64,000 nucleotides of DNA from Acetobacter sacchari (GTDB taxonomy: Bacteria > Pseudomonadota > Alphaproteobacteria > Acetobacterales > Acetobacteraceae), in contig NZ_JAFVMF010000005.1 in the NCBI RefSeq assembly GCF_017377715.1, forward strand, positions 186,001-250,000. The letters are read 5' to 3'. Positions within the stretch are counted from its first letter, which is position 1. Every line of letters starts with the position of its first letter. Positions 9,679 through 18,896 of this stretch are shown one piece after another. Both the position numbers and the translations under genes were made by a program. The notes under the pieces were generated by a model. The model saw only the letters and a list, made by a program, of their open reading frames with translations. It ran no database searches and had not been told where the DNA came from.

Positions 9679-10011
9679 GGACGTCTCTGCATCGGCTGTT
9701 TGTTTACGCCATGATGGCACTCTGACGTCGCCCTTCCAAGGCGTTCACATCAGCGCAGGCAGTTTCGCGATAAAATGGCGGCCCGTTTTTCTCGGCAGTT
9801 TTACCGTTGATCCGAGGCAGTATGCGGTTAACGGGGGTTGAGACGTCTCGGCGGCAGTGGGCGGACCTCGTTCGTCATGACCGTTTTTTCATCTGCGGCA
9901 TCTTTGCCCGCGGTGCGTCGGGTGACCATTTCTTACCACGCAGGCGTGGCGGCTGTTTGACGGTCCCAACCTGTGCGAGCGGGTAAGCGCCGTGTCCATG
10001 CGAAAGCTTGT
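9679..10011. other. Intergenic region between divergent gpmI and msrB
   Basis: About 330 bases without a gene. It must contain the gpmI promoter on the minus strand. I see a weak inverted repeat (ccgttga / ttaacgg, about 9806-9836) and no RNA gene. Confidence 0.4.
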
Positions 10012-10042
10012 TTGACGCGGTAGCCCGCTCGCGGACTATAAG
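10012..10042 (+). promoter_or_regulatory. Candidate sigma-70 promoter of msrB
   Basis: TTGACG at 10012-10017 and TATAAG at 10037-10042 are separated by 19 bases, slightly longer than ideal (an ACTATA reading gives 17). It lies about 70 bases before the msrB ATG. Based on sequence only. Confidence 0.4.
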
Positions 10043-10113
10043 CCCCAACAAAGCCCCGAAATGCGCTATTGTCGTTGCGCTTCAGGAGCGAAACGACAGA
10101 AAGGTCCAGAACG

Positions 10114-10518
10114 ATGTCCGACGATCCTCAACCCGTGTCCCTCTGCGGCGTGCTGAGCGAAGAGCAACTGCGCATTCTTCGGCAGCACGGGACCGAGCGC
10201 CCTGGCTCCAGCGAACTCAATCATGAGAAGCGCGAAGGCGTTTATCGCTGCGCCGCATGCGGGACTCCGCTGTTTTCGTCTGAGACGAAATACGAGAGCG
10301 GCAGCGGTTGGCCGTCTTTCTTCGCGCCGGTCGCGGGCGCTGTGGAAACAGAGACCGACGAAAGTCTTGGCATGGTGCGAACCGAAGTTCATTGCGCGAA
10401 ATGCAAGGGACATCTTGGACACGTGTTCCCCGATGGACCACCGCCCAGTGGCCTGCGCTACTGCATGAACGGCATCGTTCTTGATTTCCAACCCGGTTCT
10501 TCGTCCGAGCCTGCCTGA
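10114..10518 (+). CDS. msrB: Peptide-methionine (R)-S-oxide reductase
   Basis: A 134-residue cytoplasmic enzyme that repairs oxidised methionine (R-sulfoxide). Start at ATG 10114 has AAAGG ten bases upstream; an in-frame upstream start at 10069 lacks this. Structural zinc is bound by two CxxC pairs (Cys46/49 in CAACG and Cys94/97 in CAKCKGH). The catalytic cysteine is Cys117 in LRYCMNG, and SGSGWPSFF is the conserved substrate region. The usual resolving cysteine just before GSGWPSF is absent (ETKYES), so reduction may go directly by thioredoxin or another thiol (inference). upp follows 51 bases downstream on the same strand. Confidence 0.95.
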   Translation: MSDDPQPVSLCGVLSEEQLRILRQHGTERPGSSELNHEKREGVYRCAACGTPLFSSETKYESGSGWPSFFAPVAGAVETETDESLGMVRTEVHCAKCKGHLGHVFPDGPPPSGLRYCMNGIVLDFQPGSSSEPA

Positions 10519-10569
10519 ACGGCTCGGAACGCCAAGCCTTTCCACCCATCACGGAGCAAGCCCGTCGTA

Positions 10570-11217
10570 ATGTCAGAAGCCGCATACCCCGCAAACGTCG
10601 TGATCGTCGATCACCCGCTGGTCCAACACAAACTGTCACGCCTGCGCGACGCCGCGACGTCCACTGCGGGATTCCGGAGGCTGGCGCGCGAGATCAGTCT
10701 TCTGCTCGCCTACGAAGCGACCCGGGATCTGAAGCTTGAAGACGTCGAGATCGAAACGCCGCTTGAGAGAATCACCGGCAAGCATCTGTCCGGTAAAAAA
10801 CTCTGCTTCGTTTCGATCCTGCGGGCCGGAAACGGCATACTGGATGGGATGCTCGATCTCGTGCCGTCCGCGCGCGTCGGGCACATTGGTCTTTTCCGTG
10901 ATCCGGCGACGCTTCGACCGGTGGAATACTACTGTAAGTTGCCGGACGATATCGAGGCGCGTGATTGCATCGTCGTCGACCCGATGCTGGCCACCGGGCA
11001 TAGCGCCGTCGCCGCCATAGATAGCCTCAAGCGCGTAGGCGCAGGCACCATCATTTTCGTGTGCCTGCTCGCGGCGCCCGAAGGCGTCGCCTGTCTGGCG
11101 GCGGCGCATCCGGACGTGAAGATCATCACCTGCGCTGTCGATCGCGAGCTCGACGATCACGGTTATATCCGGCCCGGTCTCGGTGACGCGGGCGACAGGC
11201 TGTTCGGAACAAAATAA
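10570..11217 (+). CDS. upp: Uracil phosphoribosyltransferase
   Basis: A 215-residue pyrimidine salvage enzyme converting uracil and PRPP to UMP. The N-terminal [34 protein letters not shown] and the PRPP-binding motif [18 protein letters not shown] are diagnostic, as is the C-terminal uracil-binding [16 protein letters not shown]. Length is normal. It may be cotranscribed with msrB. It is the second pyrimidine-related locus in the window besides carAB. Confidence 0.96.
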   Translation: MSEAAYPANVVIVDHPLVQHKLSRLRDAATSTAGFRRLAREISLLLAYEATRDLKLEDVEIETPLERITGKHLSGKKLCFVSILRAGNGILDGMLDLVPSARVGHIGLFRDPATLRPVEYYCKLPDDIEARDCIVVDPMLATGHSAVAAIDSLKRVGAGTIIFVCLLAAPEGVACLAAAHPDVKIITCAVDRELDDHGYIRPGLGDAGDRLFGTK

Positions 11218-11250
11218 TCGGTTAAATTAACTGATAAAATTGCGTTTTGG

Positions 11251-11661
11251 TCAGACGGAAAGGAGTTTTTTGCCCGTTTCGTCGCCAGAACGCACATCGG
11301 TTGATGCGGCTTCGCGCGCGGATGGGGAGCGGAGCCCCTCAAGGATATCTTCGTTGACATCGACAAGAGGTTTCAATGTCACGCCATGCATCATGGCGTT
11401 GATGCTGTAACGGGTCGCCCAAAGCGCCAGTTTGCTCAGGTTGGCGCGAAGCCCATGAGGAAAGCCGTTGTTATCGGCTCCGGTTTCGCGAAGAATTGCG
11501 GACCAGAGCTTTTGGTTCAGGTTCAGCGCATGTAGGCGCGATTTCTGATCGTGCGCCGCGCGCAGATGACGGATGGCTTGTTCGAAAGCCAGAATTTCAA
11601 TGTCTCGAGGAGACATTGTAGACGCTGTGTTCTGGTTGTAACGCCGTATACCGTAGTTCAT
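11251..11661 (-). CDS. flaF: Flagellar biosynthesis regulator FlaF
   Basis: A 136-residue protein of the FlaF family (RDIEILAFEQAIRHLRAA, LNQKLWSAILRETGADNNGFP, LRANLSKLALWATRYSINAM). In Caulobacter FlaF is needed for flagellin translation and secretion and opposes FlbT. The ATG has AAGGA nine bases upstream. It lies downstream of flagellin on the same strand, separated by a terminator-like hairpin, so partial read-through or a promoter in the AT-rich gap 11662-11850 would be needed. Confidence 0.88.
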   Translation of the reverse strand: MNYGIRRYNQNTASTMSPRDIEILAFEQAIRHLRAAHDQKSRLHALNLNQKLWSAILRETGADNNGFPHGLRANLSKLALWATRYSINAMMHGVTLKPLVDVNEDILEGLRSPSAREAASTDVRSGDETGKKLLSV

Positions 11662-11848
11662 CGGGCGGTCCTTGCTTCGTGATGACGACTGATGAAGTCA
11701 ACCGAAGTCTGTCAGGAATTCACTTAAGATCGGTGAATGATTTTCGATAATTGACTGACGGAGTAGTCTACCTTGCGTAATGACGCATCTATTCAAATTT
11801 TCAATATTTCTTGAATTATACTAAAATATTTACGATTCATGTGTGAGA

Positions 11849-11879
11849 AATTTCTGGGCGAAGTCGGAACTTCGCCCAG
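11849..11879 (-). terminator. Terminator-like hairpin after flagellin
   Basis: A perfect 11-bp stem (ctgggcgaagt 11854-11864 with acttcgcccag 11869-11879) and a 4-base loop start 11 bases after the flagellin stop. On the minus strand it is followed by aaatttctc, a weak T tract. It may also protect the flagellin mRNA 3' end while allowing some read-through into flaF (inference). Confidence 0.7.
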
Positions 11880-11889
11880 CGATGCTCTT

Positions 11890-12921
11890 TTAGCGGAACA
11901 GAGTCAGAATGTTCTGCGAGGAGGACTTCGCCAGCGATAGCGAGGAAATAGCCAGTTCCTGCTTGGTCTGGAGCGAGGTCAACTTGGCGCTTTCTGCAGC
12001 CATATCAGCGTCCGTCAGTGCGCCTACCGTGGACGTCAGAGAGTCGGACAGGTTCGACGAATAAGTCGTCATGCCTGTGATCGTCTGCGTGTTTGTGCCC
12101 AGCGTGGACGCAACGTTCGTCATTGCGGTGATAGCGTTCTGAACGACCGACACCATATCGGAGATCGCGTTAGCGCTATAAGCGGTTCCGGCGGAATCCG
12201 TGCTCTGTTCGGTCAAAACGCCCGCCGTCGTCACGAATACGTTCTTTCCGGCCGTCGTGACAGACGCGTCGCCAGCAGCCATTCCGGACGAGAGACCAAG
12301 CGCGTCGGTGAGGGTGTTTGTGTCGGCTGGTTTCGCGAAGTTGGTCCCAACGGCAACGACCGTTCCGGAGATATCCGTGGAGGTCAAGGCGTTTGTGATC
12401 GTTGACGTGGAGCCCTGCAGGCCAGTGACGTAGGTGAGGGTCCCTGCAGTGACGGCGCCAGTGGCTGTCGCGCCCTGGTTCGCAGTGTTCGCATCGGTCG
12501 CGCTGGTCAGCAGGTTGACGCCGTTGACCGTCGCGTTACGGGCGAGCGTGTTGATCTGGTCCAGATAGCCGTTGATTTCCTGAGCGGTCTGGGCCAGCGC
12601 CGTCGTATCGCCCTGATTCGAACCAAGCGACGTCACCGCAGTCTGCAGAAGTTGCAAAGTGCTGATGATCTGGCTGGTTGCGGATGAGGTCGTGCTGACA
12701 GTTTGCGCGGCAGTGGAGAGGCCGTCGTTAACTGCGGACAGACCGGAGATGTTCCCGCTGATCTGCTGCGAAATGGCGTAGGTGGCAGGGCCGTCGGACG
12801 CGGTCGAGACCTTCAGGCCGGTCGACACTTCGTTCTGGGCTTCGTTCAGGGCGTCGGTCGTGGCGTTGAGGGACTCAAGGGCCACCATGGCGCCGACATT
12901 GGTGTTGATTGAAAGCGACAT
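11890..12921 (-). CDS. Flagellin
   Basis: A 343-residue filament subunit exported by the flagellar type III system. The N-terminal D0/D1 region (SLSINTNVGAMVALESLNAT, STGLKVSTASDGPATYAISQ) and C-terminal D1/D0 region (AAESAKLTSLQTKQELAISS, ending SSSQNILTLFR) are conserved. The central part (about 140-260) is Thr/Ala/Gly-rich and variable, as expected for the exposed domain. Length is short to medium for alphaproteobacterial flagellins. The ATG has GGAG nine bases upstream, directly adjoining a leader hairpin. flbT and flaF flank it, so translation is probably controlled by those two post-transcriptional regulators. Confidence 0.95.
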   Translation of the reverse strand: MSLSINTNVGAMVALESLNATTDALNEAQNEVSTGLKVSTASDGPATYAISQQISGNISGLSAVNDGLSTAAQTVSTTSSATSQIISTLQLLQTAVTSLGSNQGDTTALAQTAQEINGYLDQINTLARNATVNGVNLLTSATDANTANQGATATGAVTAGTLTYVTGLQGSTSTITNALTSTDISGTVVAVGTNFAKPADTNTLTDALGLSSGMAAGDASVTTAGKNVFVTTAGVLTEQSTDSAGTAYSANAISDMVSVVQNAITAMTNVASTLGTNTQTITGMTTYSSNLSDSLTSTVGALTDADMAAESAKLTSLQTKQELAISSLSLAKSSSQNILTLFR

Positions 12922-12929
12922 CAGATTTT

Positions 12930-12975
12930 CTCCGTTGGAACTGCATTTTTTGCAGCAACGACATCTGACGTCAGA
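12930..12975 (-). promoter_or_regulatory. Structured flagellin leader next to the ribosome binding site; candidate FlbT target
   Basis: On the minus strand the leader holds a 12-bp perfect palindrome (tctgacgtcaga, 12964-12975) and then a hairpin: gttg + ctgca, loop aaaaa, tgcag, a 3-base bulge, caac (12934-12959). The Shine-Dalgarno GGAG (12930-12933) follows directly. In Caulobacter, FlbT acts on the fljK 5' leader to promote decay. That this hairpin is its target here is inference. Confidence 0.5.
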
Positions 12976-13006
12976 AAACCTAAGGTGGAGTTAACAGGAT
13001 GAATAA

Positions 13007-13420
13007 TTAGACGCCTAAATCTTTTTTGGTCGCCCCCAATACTGCGTCCTCATGCCTGATAATCCGTCGCGCCAGTTTCAAGGCCGTATACAGATCTTCC
13101 TGCTCTGCTGACGCCAAGGCGGACGAAAGCAGTTCCCGCGCCGTTTCCGACGTCGTCTCTTTCGAAAAAATTTCTATATAATAACGGGCTTCCGAAAATG
13201 CCGACGTGCGCTCCTCCGGCGTTCCGACATAGGCGGTCTGAAGCGCGTAGTAGATTCTGCGCGCGGGCGTGTTGGCCTGCTCTGGAGGAAGAAGCTGGCG
13301 GCCGAAGAGAAACCGCGCCTGATTGGTCAGTCGAATCTGCGCGGAGGTCAGAAAATGTATGCCGGCGCCGTTGATGATCATCCGATCATTCGCATCCAGC
13401 CTTATCCCAAGCCCCGCCAC
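13007..13420 (-). CDS. flbT: Flagellar biosynthesis repressor FlbT
   Basis: A 137-residue FlbT-family protein, which represses flagellin expression by binding its mRNA leader when the hook is incomplete. Visible family features: GLGIRLDANDRMIINGAGIHF at the N-terminus, ARFLFGRQLLPPEQANTPARRIYYALQTAYVG, and a helical C-terminal half with ALKLARRIIRHE. The start is GTG at 13420 with GGAG eight bases upstream. It precedes flagellin by 85 bases on the same strand. Confidence 0.9.
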   Translation of the reverse strand: MAGLGIRLDANDRMIINGAGIHFLTSAQIRLTNQARFLFGRQLLPPEQANTPARRIYYALQTAYVGTPEERTSAFSEARYYIEIFSKETTSETARELLSSALASAEQEDLYTALKLARRIIRHEDAVLGATKKDLGV

Positions 13421-13591
13421 CCGTCGTCTCCGTTATGCGTGTTTCGCATTCATAGGCGTAGTCGAGAGATATGTAATTTCGGTTAATTTCTATCTGCTTA
13501 TGTGATTTCGGAAAGTTTGCGGTGATCCTTTTCCCGGCGGGCGCGTTATTCGCATCAAGGGCCTGATCAATGCATCACAGGAGAAGTCAGG

Positions 13592-13804
13592 ATGTCAGAT
13601 CACGTTTACCGCGTCGTAGAGGTCGTCGGATCGTCCGGGAAGTCGGTCGAAGCAGCGATTGAGAACGCCGTTTCGACGCTGGCCAAGGACGAAAAACACC
13701 TTCGCTGGTTCGAGGTGACCAGCACGCGGGGCCACATCGAGCATGGAAAGGTCAGCCATTATCAGGTCACCCTGAAAATCGGGCTCACGTTGGACGACAA
13801 ATAA
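13592..13804 (+). CDS. Dodecin family flavin-binding protein
   Basis: A 70-residue protein of the dodecin family: small proteins that assemble into hollow dodecamers storing or buffering flavin (or CoA). The family pattern is clear: VYRVVEVVGSSGKSVEAAIENAV, LRWFEVTSTRGHIEHGKVSHYQVTLKIG. The Trp in LRWFEV stacks on flavin in known dodecins, and Gln in HYQVTLKIG is the usual flavin contact. The ATG has AGGAG upstream. Divergent from flbT and convergent with the threonine ammonia-lyase gene. Confidence 0.93.
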   Translation: MSDHVYRVVEVVGSSGKSVEAAIENAVSTLAKDEKHLRWFEVTSTRGHIEHGKVSHYQVTLKIGLTLDDK

Positions 13805-13820
13805 GCGTCGCCCAACCGGG

Positions 13821-13842
13821 CAGGCGGGATCAGACCCGCCTG
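13821..13842. terminator. Hairpin between convergent dodecin and ilvA
   Basis: A perfect 8-bp stem (caggcggg / cccgcctg) with a 6-base loop. It overlaps the last codons of the threonine ammonia-lyase gene and lacks a clear T tract on either side. Position suggests a bidirectional termination role. Confidence 0.45.
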
Positions 13843-15026
13843 ACGATATAGGATGCGGCGAGTGCGGTAGTGATATCCTGCGCGTGCTGCGGGTCGCGCG
13901 CCTCGATCATGACTTCCAGTTCGGCGGCCTGCACAGACGGCGCCGCGAAGAGGCGCTGGTGCGAGACCTCGAGGATATTGCCGCCAGCTTCCCCAATCGT
14001 CCTGGAAATGTCGGCGAGCACGCCCGGCCGATCCGGGATTTCCATAGCCAGACGAAGCAGCCGTCCGTCGCGCAGCATCGCCCGAAGCAGGGTGTTGGCG
14101 AGGATGCGGCTGTCGATGTTGCCGCCGGTTATGGGAATGGCGACGCGTTTTCCGGCAAACAGATCGGGCCGTTTTATGACGGCGGCGAGCGCCGCTGCGC
14201 CTGCGCCCTCGCTCACCTGTTTCGTGGCTTCGGCGAGCATGGTGATCGCGTCTTCCACATCGCGTTCGCTGACGACGACGATGTCGGAGACGTATTCCTT
14301 GATCACGTCATATGGGCGCCTGCCGATCTTCAGCACGGCGATGCCCTCGGCGATCGTGGCGCCACCCGGCGGCGTGATCTCGGCTCCGGGAAATGCGGAG
14401 AGGGAGGAGTAGCTCTCAACCTGCACGCCGACCATTTTCATATTCGGACGCAACGCGCGGGCCGCGACGGCCGATCCGGAAAGCAGCCCGCCGCCGCCGA
14501 TCGGCATGACCAGCGCGTCGAGTTCGCCTGCGTCCTGACAAAGTTCGAGGGCGAAGGTGCCTTGCCCGGCCATGACGGCGTCATCGTCGTAGGGATGCAC
14601 GAAGACGCGACCTTCGCGCTCCTGCAGATCGTTCGCGAACAGTGTCGCTTCCGCGAAATTGTCGCCCTCAAGAATGACCCGCGCGCCCCAGCTTGTGGTG
14701 CGCGTGACTTTTCCGGCAGGGGTGAAGCGGGGCATCACGATGACGGCGTCGATACCCAGCAGGCTCGCGTGACGCGCGACGCCCTGCGCGTGGTTGCCCG
14801 CCGACACGGTGATTACGCCGCGCGCGCGCTCCTCGGGCGTCAGCAGGGCCAGTTTGTTGGCCGCGCCGCGCTCCTTGAACGATCCTACTGCCTGCAGGTT
14901 GTCCAGCTTCAACGTAATCTCGGCCCCGGCCGCGCGGGACAGGGTATGGGAGGGCACGGTCGGCGTGCGAAGCACGCGCCCTTCTATCCGCGCGGCGGCG
15001 GCCAGAACGTCGTTGAAGGTGATCAC
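13830..15026 (-). CDS. ilvA: Threonine ammonia-lyase (PLP-dependent, with C-terminal ACT-like domain)
   Basis: A 398-residue enzyme that deaminates threonine to 2-oxobutanoate, the first step to isoleucine. I chose GTG 15026 (MITFNDVLAAAARIEGRVLRTP) because it begins 13 bases after the greA stop; an ATG at 15113 would add 29 unlikely residues inside greA. The PLP lysine is Lys51 in VGSFKERGAANKL. TVSAGNHAQGVA and the phosphate loop PIGGGGLLSG are intact. The C-terminal about 75 residues (RLAMEIPDRPGVLADISRTI) form an ACT-like regulatory domain, as in the 400-residue threonine dehydratases of alphaproteobacteria, shorter than E. coli IlvA. Confidence 0.92.
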   Translation of the reverse strand: MITFNDVLAAAARIEGRVLRTPTVPSHTLSRAAGAEITLKLDNLQAVGSFKERGAANKLALLTPEERARGVITVSAGNHAQGVARHASLLGIDAVIVMPRFTPAGKVTRTTSWGARVILEGDNFAEATLFANDLQEREGRVFVHPYDDDAVMAGQGTFALELCQDAGELDALVMPIGGGGLLSGSAVAARALRPNMKMVGVQVESYSSLSAFPGAEITPPGGATIAEGIAVLKIGRRPYDVIKEYVSDIVVVSERDVEDAITMLAEATKQVSEGAGAAALAAVIKRPDLFAGKRVAIPITGGNIDSRILANTLLRAMLRDGRLLRLAMEIPDRPGVLADISRTIGEAGGNILEVSHQRLFAAPSVQAAELEVMIEARDPQHAQDITTALAASYIVRRV

Positions 15027-15039
15027 GGGTCGGGTACCG

Positions 15040-15513
15040 TTAAGCGTAGATGACGGAGAGGATTTCGTAAGTCCGGTCGCCGCCAGGGGCGGGAACCGAT
15101 ACGGTGTCTCCAATCGACTTGCCGATCAGGGATTTCGCGAGTGGGGAAGACACGGACAGCAGGCCCTGTTTGATGTCGGCCTCGTGGACGCCGACGATCT
15201 GGTACGACGCTTCCTTGTCGGTCTCTTCGTCGACAAGCTTCACGCGTGCGCCGAATTTCACCTGATCGCCCGACAGGGTGGACGGGTCTATGACCTCAGC
15301 CGTCGAGATGATTTCTTCAAGCTCGAGCACCCGGCCTTCGACGAAGGACTGGCGTTCGCGCGCGGCGTGATATTCAGCGTTTTCGGACAGATCGCCATGT
15401 TCGCGCGCTTCGGCGATGGCGCGGATGATCGCCGGACGCTCTTCGGATTTGAGACGACGCAACTCGTCTTCAAGTCGTTGCAGACCGGTTGCGGTCATCG
15501 GAACTTTCTGCAA
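15040..15513 (-). CDS. greA: Transcription elongation factor GreA
   Basis: A 157-residue factor that rescues backtracked RNA polymerase by stimulating transcript cleavage. The N-terminal coiled coil with the acidic tip ([26 protein letters not shown]) and the C-terminal FKBP-like domain ([39 protein letters not shown]) are complete. It lies downstream of carB on the same strand, separated by a strong terminator, so it probably has its own promoter in 15514-15540 or within the carB end. Confidence 0.96.
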   Translation of the reverse strand: MQKVPMTATGLQRLEDELRRLKSEERPAIIRAIAEAREHGDLSENAEYHAARERQSFVEGRVLELEEIISTAEVIDPSTLSGDQVKFGARVKLVDEETDKEASYQIVGVHEADIKQGLLSVSSPLAKSLIGKSIGDTVSVPAPGGDRTYEILSVIYA

Positions 15514-15540
15514 GGCGCCTAATCCTCAGGTAACGGAACG

Positions 15541-15575
15541 AAAAAGCGCCGGAAGGCTCACTGGAAGCCCTCCGG
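15541..15575 (-). terminator. Rho-independent terminator of the carA-ATPase-carB operon
   Basis: Read on the minus strand, a 10-bp stem (right arm 15566-15575, left arm 15549-15558, one G-U pair) with a 7-base loop is followed by cgctttttcg. It lies 60 bases after the carB stop. Confidence 0.85.
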
Positions 15576-15636
15576 TGGTCGGAACTCGTCTGGAAAATCC
15601 GGGCTGCAATCGCGCGCGACGCAGCCCGCTGTAAAA

Positions 15637-18600
15637 TCAGAACGATCCACGAAAATAGGACTGAAGCGGCGCGACTTCAAGCGGCCCTTCCAGCATTGCG
15701 CTGATTGCATAGGTCGCGGCCCGTGCGCCCGCCATCGTGGTGTAGTGCGGAATGCCCATGGTCAGGGCCGAACGGCGTATGTCGTAGCTGTCCTTAACTG
15801 CCTGCGCGCCCTGTGCGGTGTTGATCACCATCTGGACCTCGCCGGAGCGGATGGCGTCCACGCAGTGCGGGCGGCCTTCCAGCACCTTGCTCACGATCGC
15901 CACCTCGATTCCGGCCTCGCGCAGCCTCGCAGCTGTGCCGCGGGTGGCGAGGATCGAGAAACCCATCTGGATCAGACGGCGACCCAGAGGCGCAAGTTGC
16001 GCCTTGTCGCCGTCGCGCACCGACAGGAACACCGTCCCGGACAGGGGCAGCTTCACGCCGGCGCCGAGCTGGGATTTCGCGAAAGCGCGTTCGAAGGACG
16101 TGTCGAGGCCAATGACCTCACCGGTCGAGCGCATCTCCGGGCCGAGGATTGTGTCCACTCCCTGAAAGCGGTGGAACGGGAACACGGCCTCCTTGACGGC
16201 GACGTGTGGCACGACGGCCAGATCGTCCAGCTTGAACTCGCTCAGTTTCGAACCAGCCATGACCCGCGCGCCGATCTTCGCCACCGGCACGCCGGTCGCC
16301 TTCGCGACGAACGGCGCGGTGCGGGAGGCGCGGGGATTCACCTCCAGAACGAAGATCTCCTGATCCTTTATGGCGTACTGGACGTTCATCAGACCAACGA
16401 TGCCAAGTTCGCGGGCCATTGCCTCAGTCTGCGCCTTCAGTTCGGTGACGATGGCGGGAGAGAGTGTGTACGGCGGCAGGGCGCAGGCGCTGTCGCCAGA
16501 ATGGATGCCCGCTTCCTCGATATGCTCCATGACGCCTGCGACATAGACGTCCGAACCATCGGCGATGCAGTCCACGTCCGCCTCGATCGCGTCGTTCAGA
16601 TAGTGATCGATCAGCACCGGGCCGGACGACACTTCCGGTCCGGCCAGCAGCAGCACCGTCTTCATGTAGCGTTGCAGACCGGCGCGGTCGTAGACGATCT
16701 CCATCGCGCGGCCGCCAAGCACGTAGGACGGGCGCACCACCACCGGGTAGCCGACGCGCTCGGCCACGTCTTCCGCTTCGGCGGGGTTGCGGGCGATGCC
16801 GTTTTCCGGCTGGCGCAGGCCGAGCTTGCGCAGCATGGCCTGGAACCGTTCGCGGTCCTCGGCGCGGTCGATGGCGTCGGCGGGGGTGCCGAGCAGCGGA
16901 ATGCCCGCCTGTTCCAGAGCGTGCGACAGCTTCAGCGGCGTCTGGCCGCCATACTGCACGATGCAGCCCAGAACCTCGCCGCGCTCCTGCTCCTTGCGGA
17001 TCAGGGCGATTACGTCTTCGGCGGTCAGCGGCTCGAAATACAGACGATCAGAGGTGTCGTAATCGGTCGAAACCGTCTCGGGGTTGCAGTTGACCATGAC
17101 GGTCTCAAGCCCGGCCTCGCGCAGGGCGTAGGCGGCATGGACGCAGCAGTAGTCGAACTCGATGCCCTGACCAATCCGGTTTGGGCCGCCGCCGAGGATG
17201 ATGACCTTCTTGCGGTCCGTCGGATGCGATTCACAGACCGGCGCGCCGAAGCCGCCTTCGTAGGTCGAATACATATAGGGCGTCGCGGAAGCGAACTCGC
17301 CCGCGCATGTGTCGATGCGCTTGTAGACCGGCAGGACGCCTGCGGCCTGACGCAGCGTCGTGATTTCGGACGCCTTCGCGCCGGACAGACGCGCCAGTTG
17401 CACGTCGGAGAAGCCCATCGCCTTGAGCGTGCGCAGACCGCGCGCGTCTTTCGGCAGGCCATGATCGAGCACGCGCTTTTCTGCCTGCACGATCTTTTCC
17501 AGTTCGCGCAGGAACCATGGCTCGAAGCGGCAGGATTCGGCGATTTCCTCGACGGAAAGACCTGCGCGCAGCGCCTGCGCCGCCATCAGGATGCGCTCCG
17601 GGCGCGGCTGGGACAGTTCGGCGCGGAAGGCGTCCACGCCGCCGTCGCCGGGCGCCTCGACGGGGTCGAGCCCGGTCAGGCCGGTCTCCATCGAGCGCAG
17701 TCCCTTCTGCAGGGCTTCGGGGAACGAGCGGCCGATGGCCATCGCCTCGCCGACCGACTTCATGGACGTCGAGAGCAGTGCAGGGGTGCCGGGGAATTTT
17801 TCGAAGGTGAAGCGGGGGATCTTCACGACGACGTAGTCGATGGTCGGCTCGAACGAGGCGGGAGTCGTGCCGGTGATGTCGTTGGTGAGTTCGTCGAGCG
17901 TGTAGCCGACCGCGAGTTTCGCCGCGATCTTGGCGATCGGGAAGCCGGTCGCCTTGGACGCCAGAGCGGAAGAGCGCGAGACACGGGGGTTCATCTCGAT
18001 CACCACCATGCGCCCGTCGACCGGGTTGATGCCGAACTGCACGTTCGATCCGCCAGTCTCGACGCCGATGGCGCGCAGGCACGCGATCGAGGCGTCGCGC
18101 ATCCGCTGGTATTCCTTGTCGGTCAGCGTCAGCGCAGGCGCCACCGTGATGGAATCGCCGGTGTGGACGCCCATCGGGTCGATGTTCTCGATCGAGCAGA
18201 CGATGATGCAGTTATCGGCCTTGTCGCGCACGACCTCCATCTCGAACTCTTTCCAGCCGAGTACGGACTCCTCGACCAGAATTTCGGTCGTGGGCGAGGC
18301 GTCAAGGCCGGAGGTTACGATCTGGTCGAACTCTTCCTTGTTGTAGGCGATGCCGCCGCCCGACCCGCCCATGGTGAAGGAGGGGCGGATGACGGTGGGA
18401 AGGCCTATTTCCTTCAGGGCTTCGCGCGCTTCTTCAAGCGTATGGGCGATCAGGCTCTTCGGGCTTTCGATGCCGATGGCGTCCATCGCCTCGCGGAACT
18501 TCTGACGGTCTTCGGCGCGGTCGATCACGTCCGCCTTCGCGCCGATCAGTTCCACGCCGTGCTTGACCAGAAACCCGGAGGCGTCGAGCGCCATGGCGGC

Positions 18601-18891
18601 GTTCAGCGCGGTCTGTCCGCCCATGGTCGGCAGAATCGCGTCCGGCTTTTCCTTCAGGATGATCCGCTCGAGGAACTCCGGCGTGATGGGCTCGACATAG
18701 GTCGCGTCCGCAAGGCCGGGATCGGTCATGATCGTGGCCGGGTTGGAGTTCAGCAGGATGACGCGATAGCCCTCTTCCTTCAGCGCCTTGCAGGCCTGCG
18801 CGCCGGAGTAGTCAAACTCGCACGCCTGGCCGATGACGATAGGGCCTGCGCCGATGATGAGGATGGAGCGGAGGTCGGTCCGTTTGGGCAT
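15637..18891 (-). CDS. carB: Carbamoyl-phosphate synthase large subunit
   Basis: A 1084-residue subunit that makes carbamoyl phosphate from bicarbonate, ATP and ammonia delivered by CarA. It feeds pyrimidine and arginine synthesis. Both duplicated ATP-grasp halves are complete: first [58 protein letters not shown]; second [55 protein letters not shown]. The C-terminal MGS-like allosteric domain begins around 940 ([20 protein letters not shown]). The ATG lies 5 bases after the stop of the AAA ATPase gene and its ribosome binding site overlaps that stop, so the two are translationally linked. Confidence 0.98.
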   Translation of the reverse strand: MPKRTDLRSILIIGAGPIVIGQACEFDYSGAQACKALKEEGYRVILLNSNPATIMTDPGLADATYVEPITPEFLERIILKEKPDAILPTMGGQTALNAAMALDASGFLVKHGVELIGAKADVIDRAEDRQKFREAMDAIGIESPKSLIAHTLEEAREALKEIGLPTVIRPSFTMGGSGGGIAYNKEEFDQIVTSGLDASPTTEILVEESVLGWKEFEMEVVRDKADNCIIVCSIENIDPMGVHTGDSITVAPALTLTDKEYQRMRDASIACLRAIGVETGGSNVQFGINPVDGRMVVIEMNPRVSRSSALASKATGFPIAKIAAKLAVGYTLDELTNDITGTTPASFEPTIDYVVVKIPRFTFEKFPGTPALLSTSMKSVGEAMAIGRSFPEALQKGLRSMETGLTGLDPVEAPGDGGVDAFRAELSQPRPERILMAAQALRAGLSVEEIAESCRFEPWFLRELEKIVQAEKRVLDHGLPKDARGLRTLKAMGFSDVQLARLSGAKASEITTLRQAAGVLPVYKRIDTCAGEFASATPYMYSTYEGGFGAPVCESHPTDRKKVIILGGGPNRIGQGIEFDYCCVHAAYALREAGLETVMVNCNPETVSTDYDTSDRLYFEPLTAEDVIALIRKEQERGEVLGCIVQYGGQTPLKLSHALEQAGIPLLGTPADAIDRAEDRERFQAMLRKLGLRQPENGIARNPAEAEDVAERVGYPVVVRPSYVLGGRAMEIVYDRAGLQRYMKTVLLLAGPEVSSGPVLIDHYLNDAIEADVDCIADGSDVYVAGVMEHIEEAGIHSGDSACALPPYTLSPAIVTELKAQTEAMARELGIVGLMNVQYAIKDQEIFVLEVNPRASRTAPFVAKATGVPVAKIGARVMAGSKLSEFKLDDLAVVPHVAVKEAVFPFHRFQGVDTILGPEMRSTGEVIGLDTSFERAFAKSQLGAGVKLPLSGTVFLSVRDGDKAQLAPLGRRLIQMGFSILATRGTAARLREAGIEVAIVSKVLEGRPHCVDAIRSGEVQMVINTAQGAQAVKDSYDIRRSALTMGIPHYTTMAGARAATYAISAMLEGPLEVAPLQSYFRGSF

Positions 18892-18896
18892 GGGCG

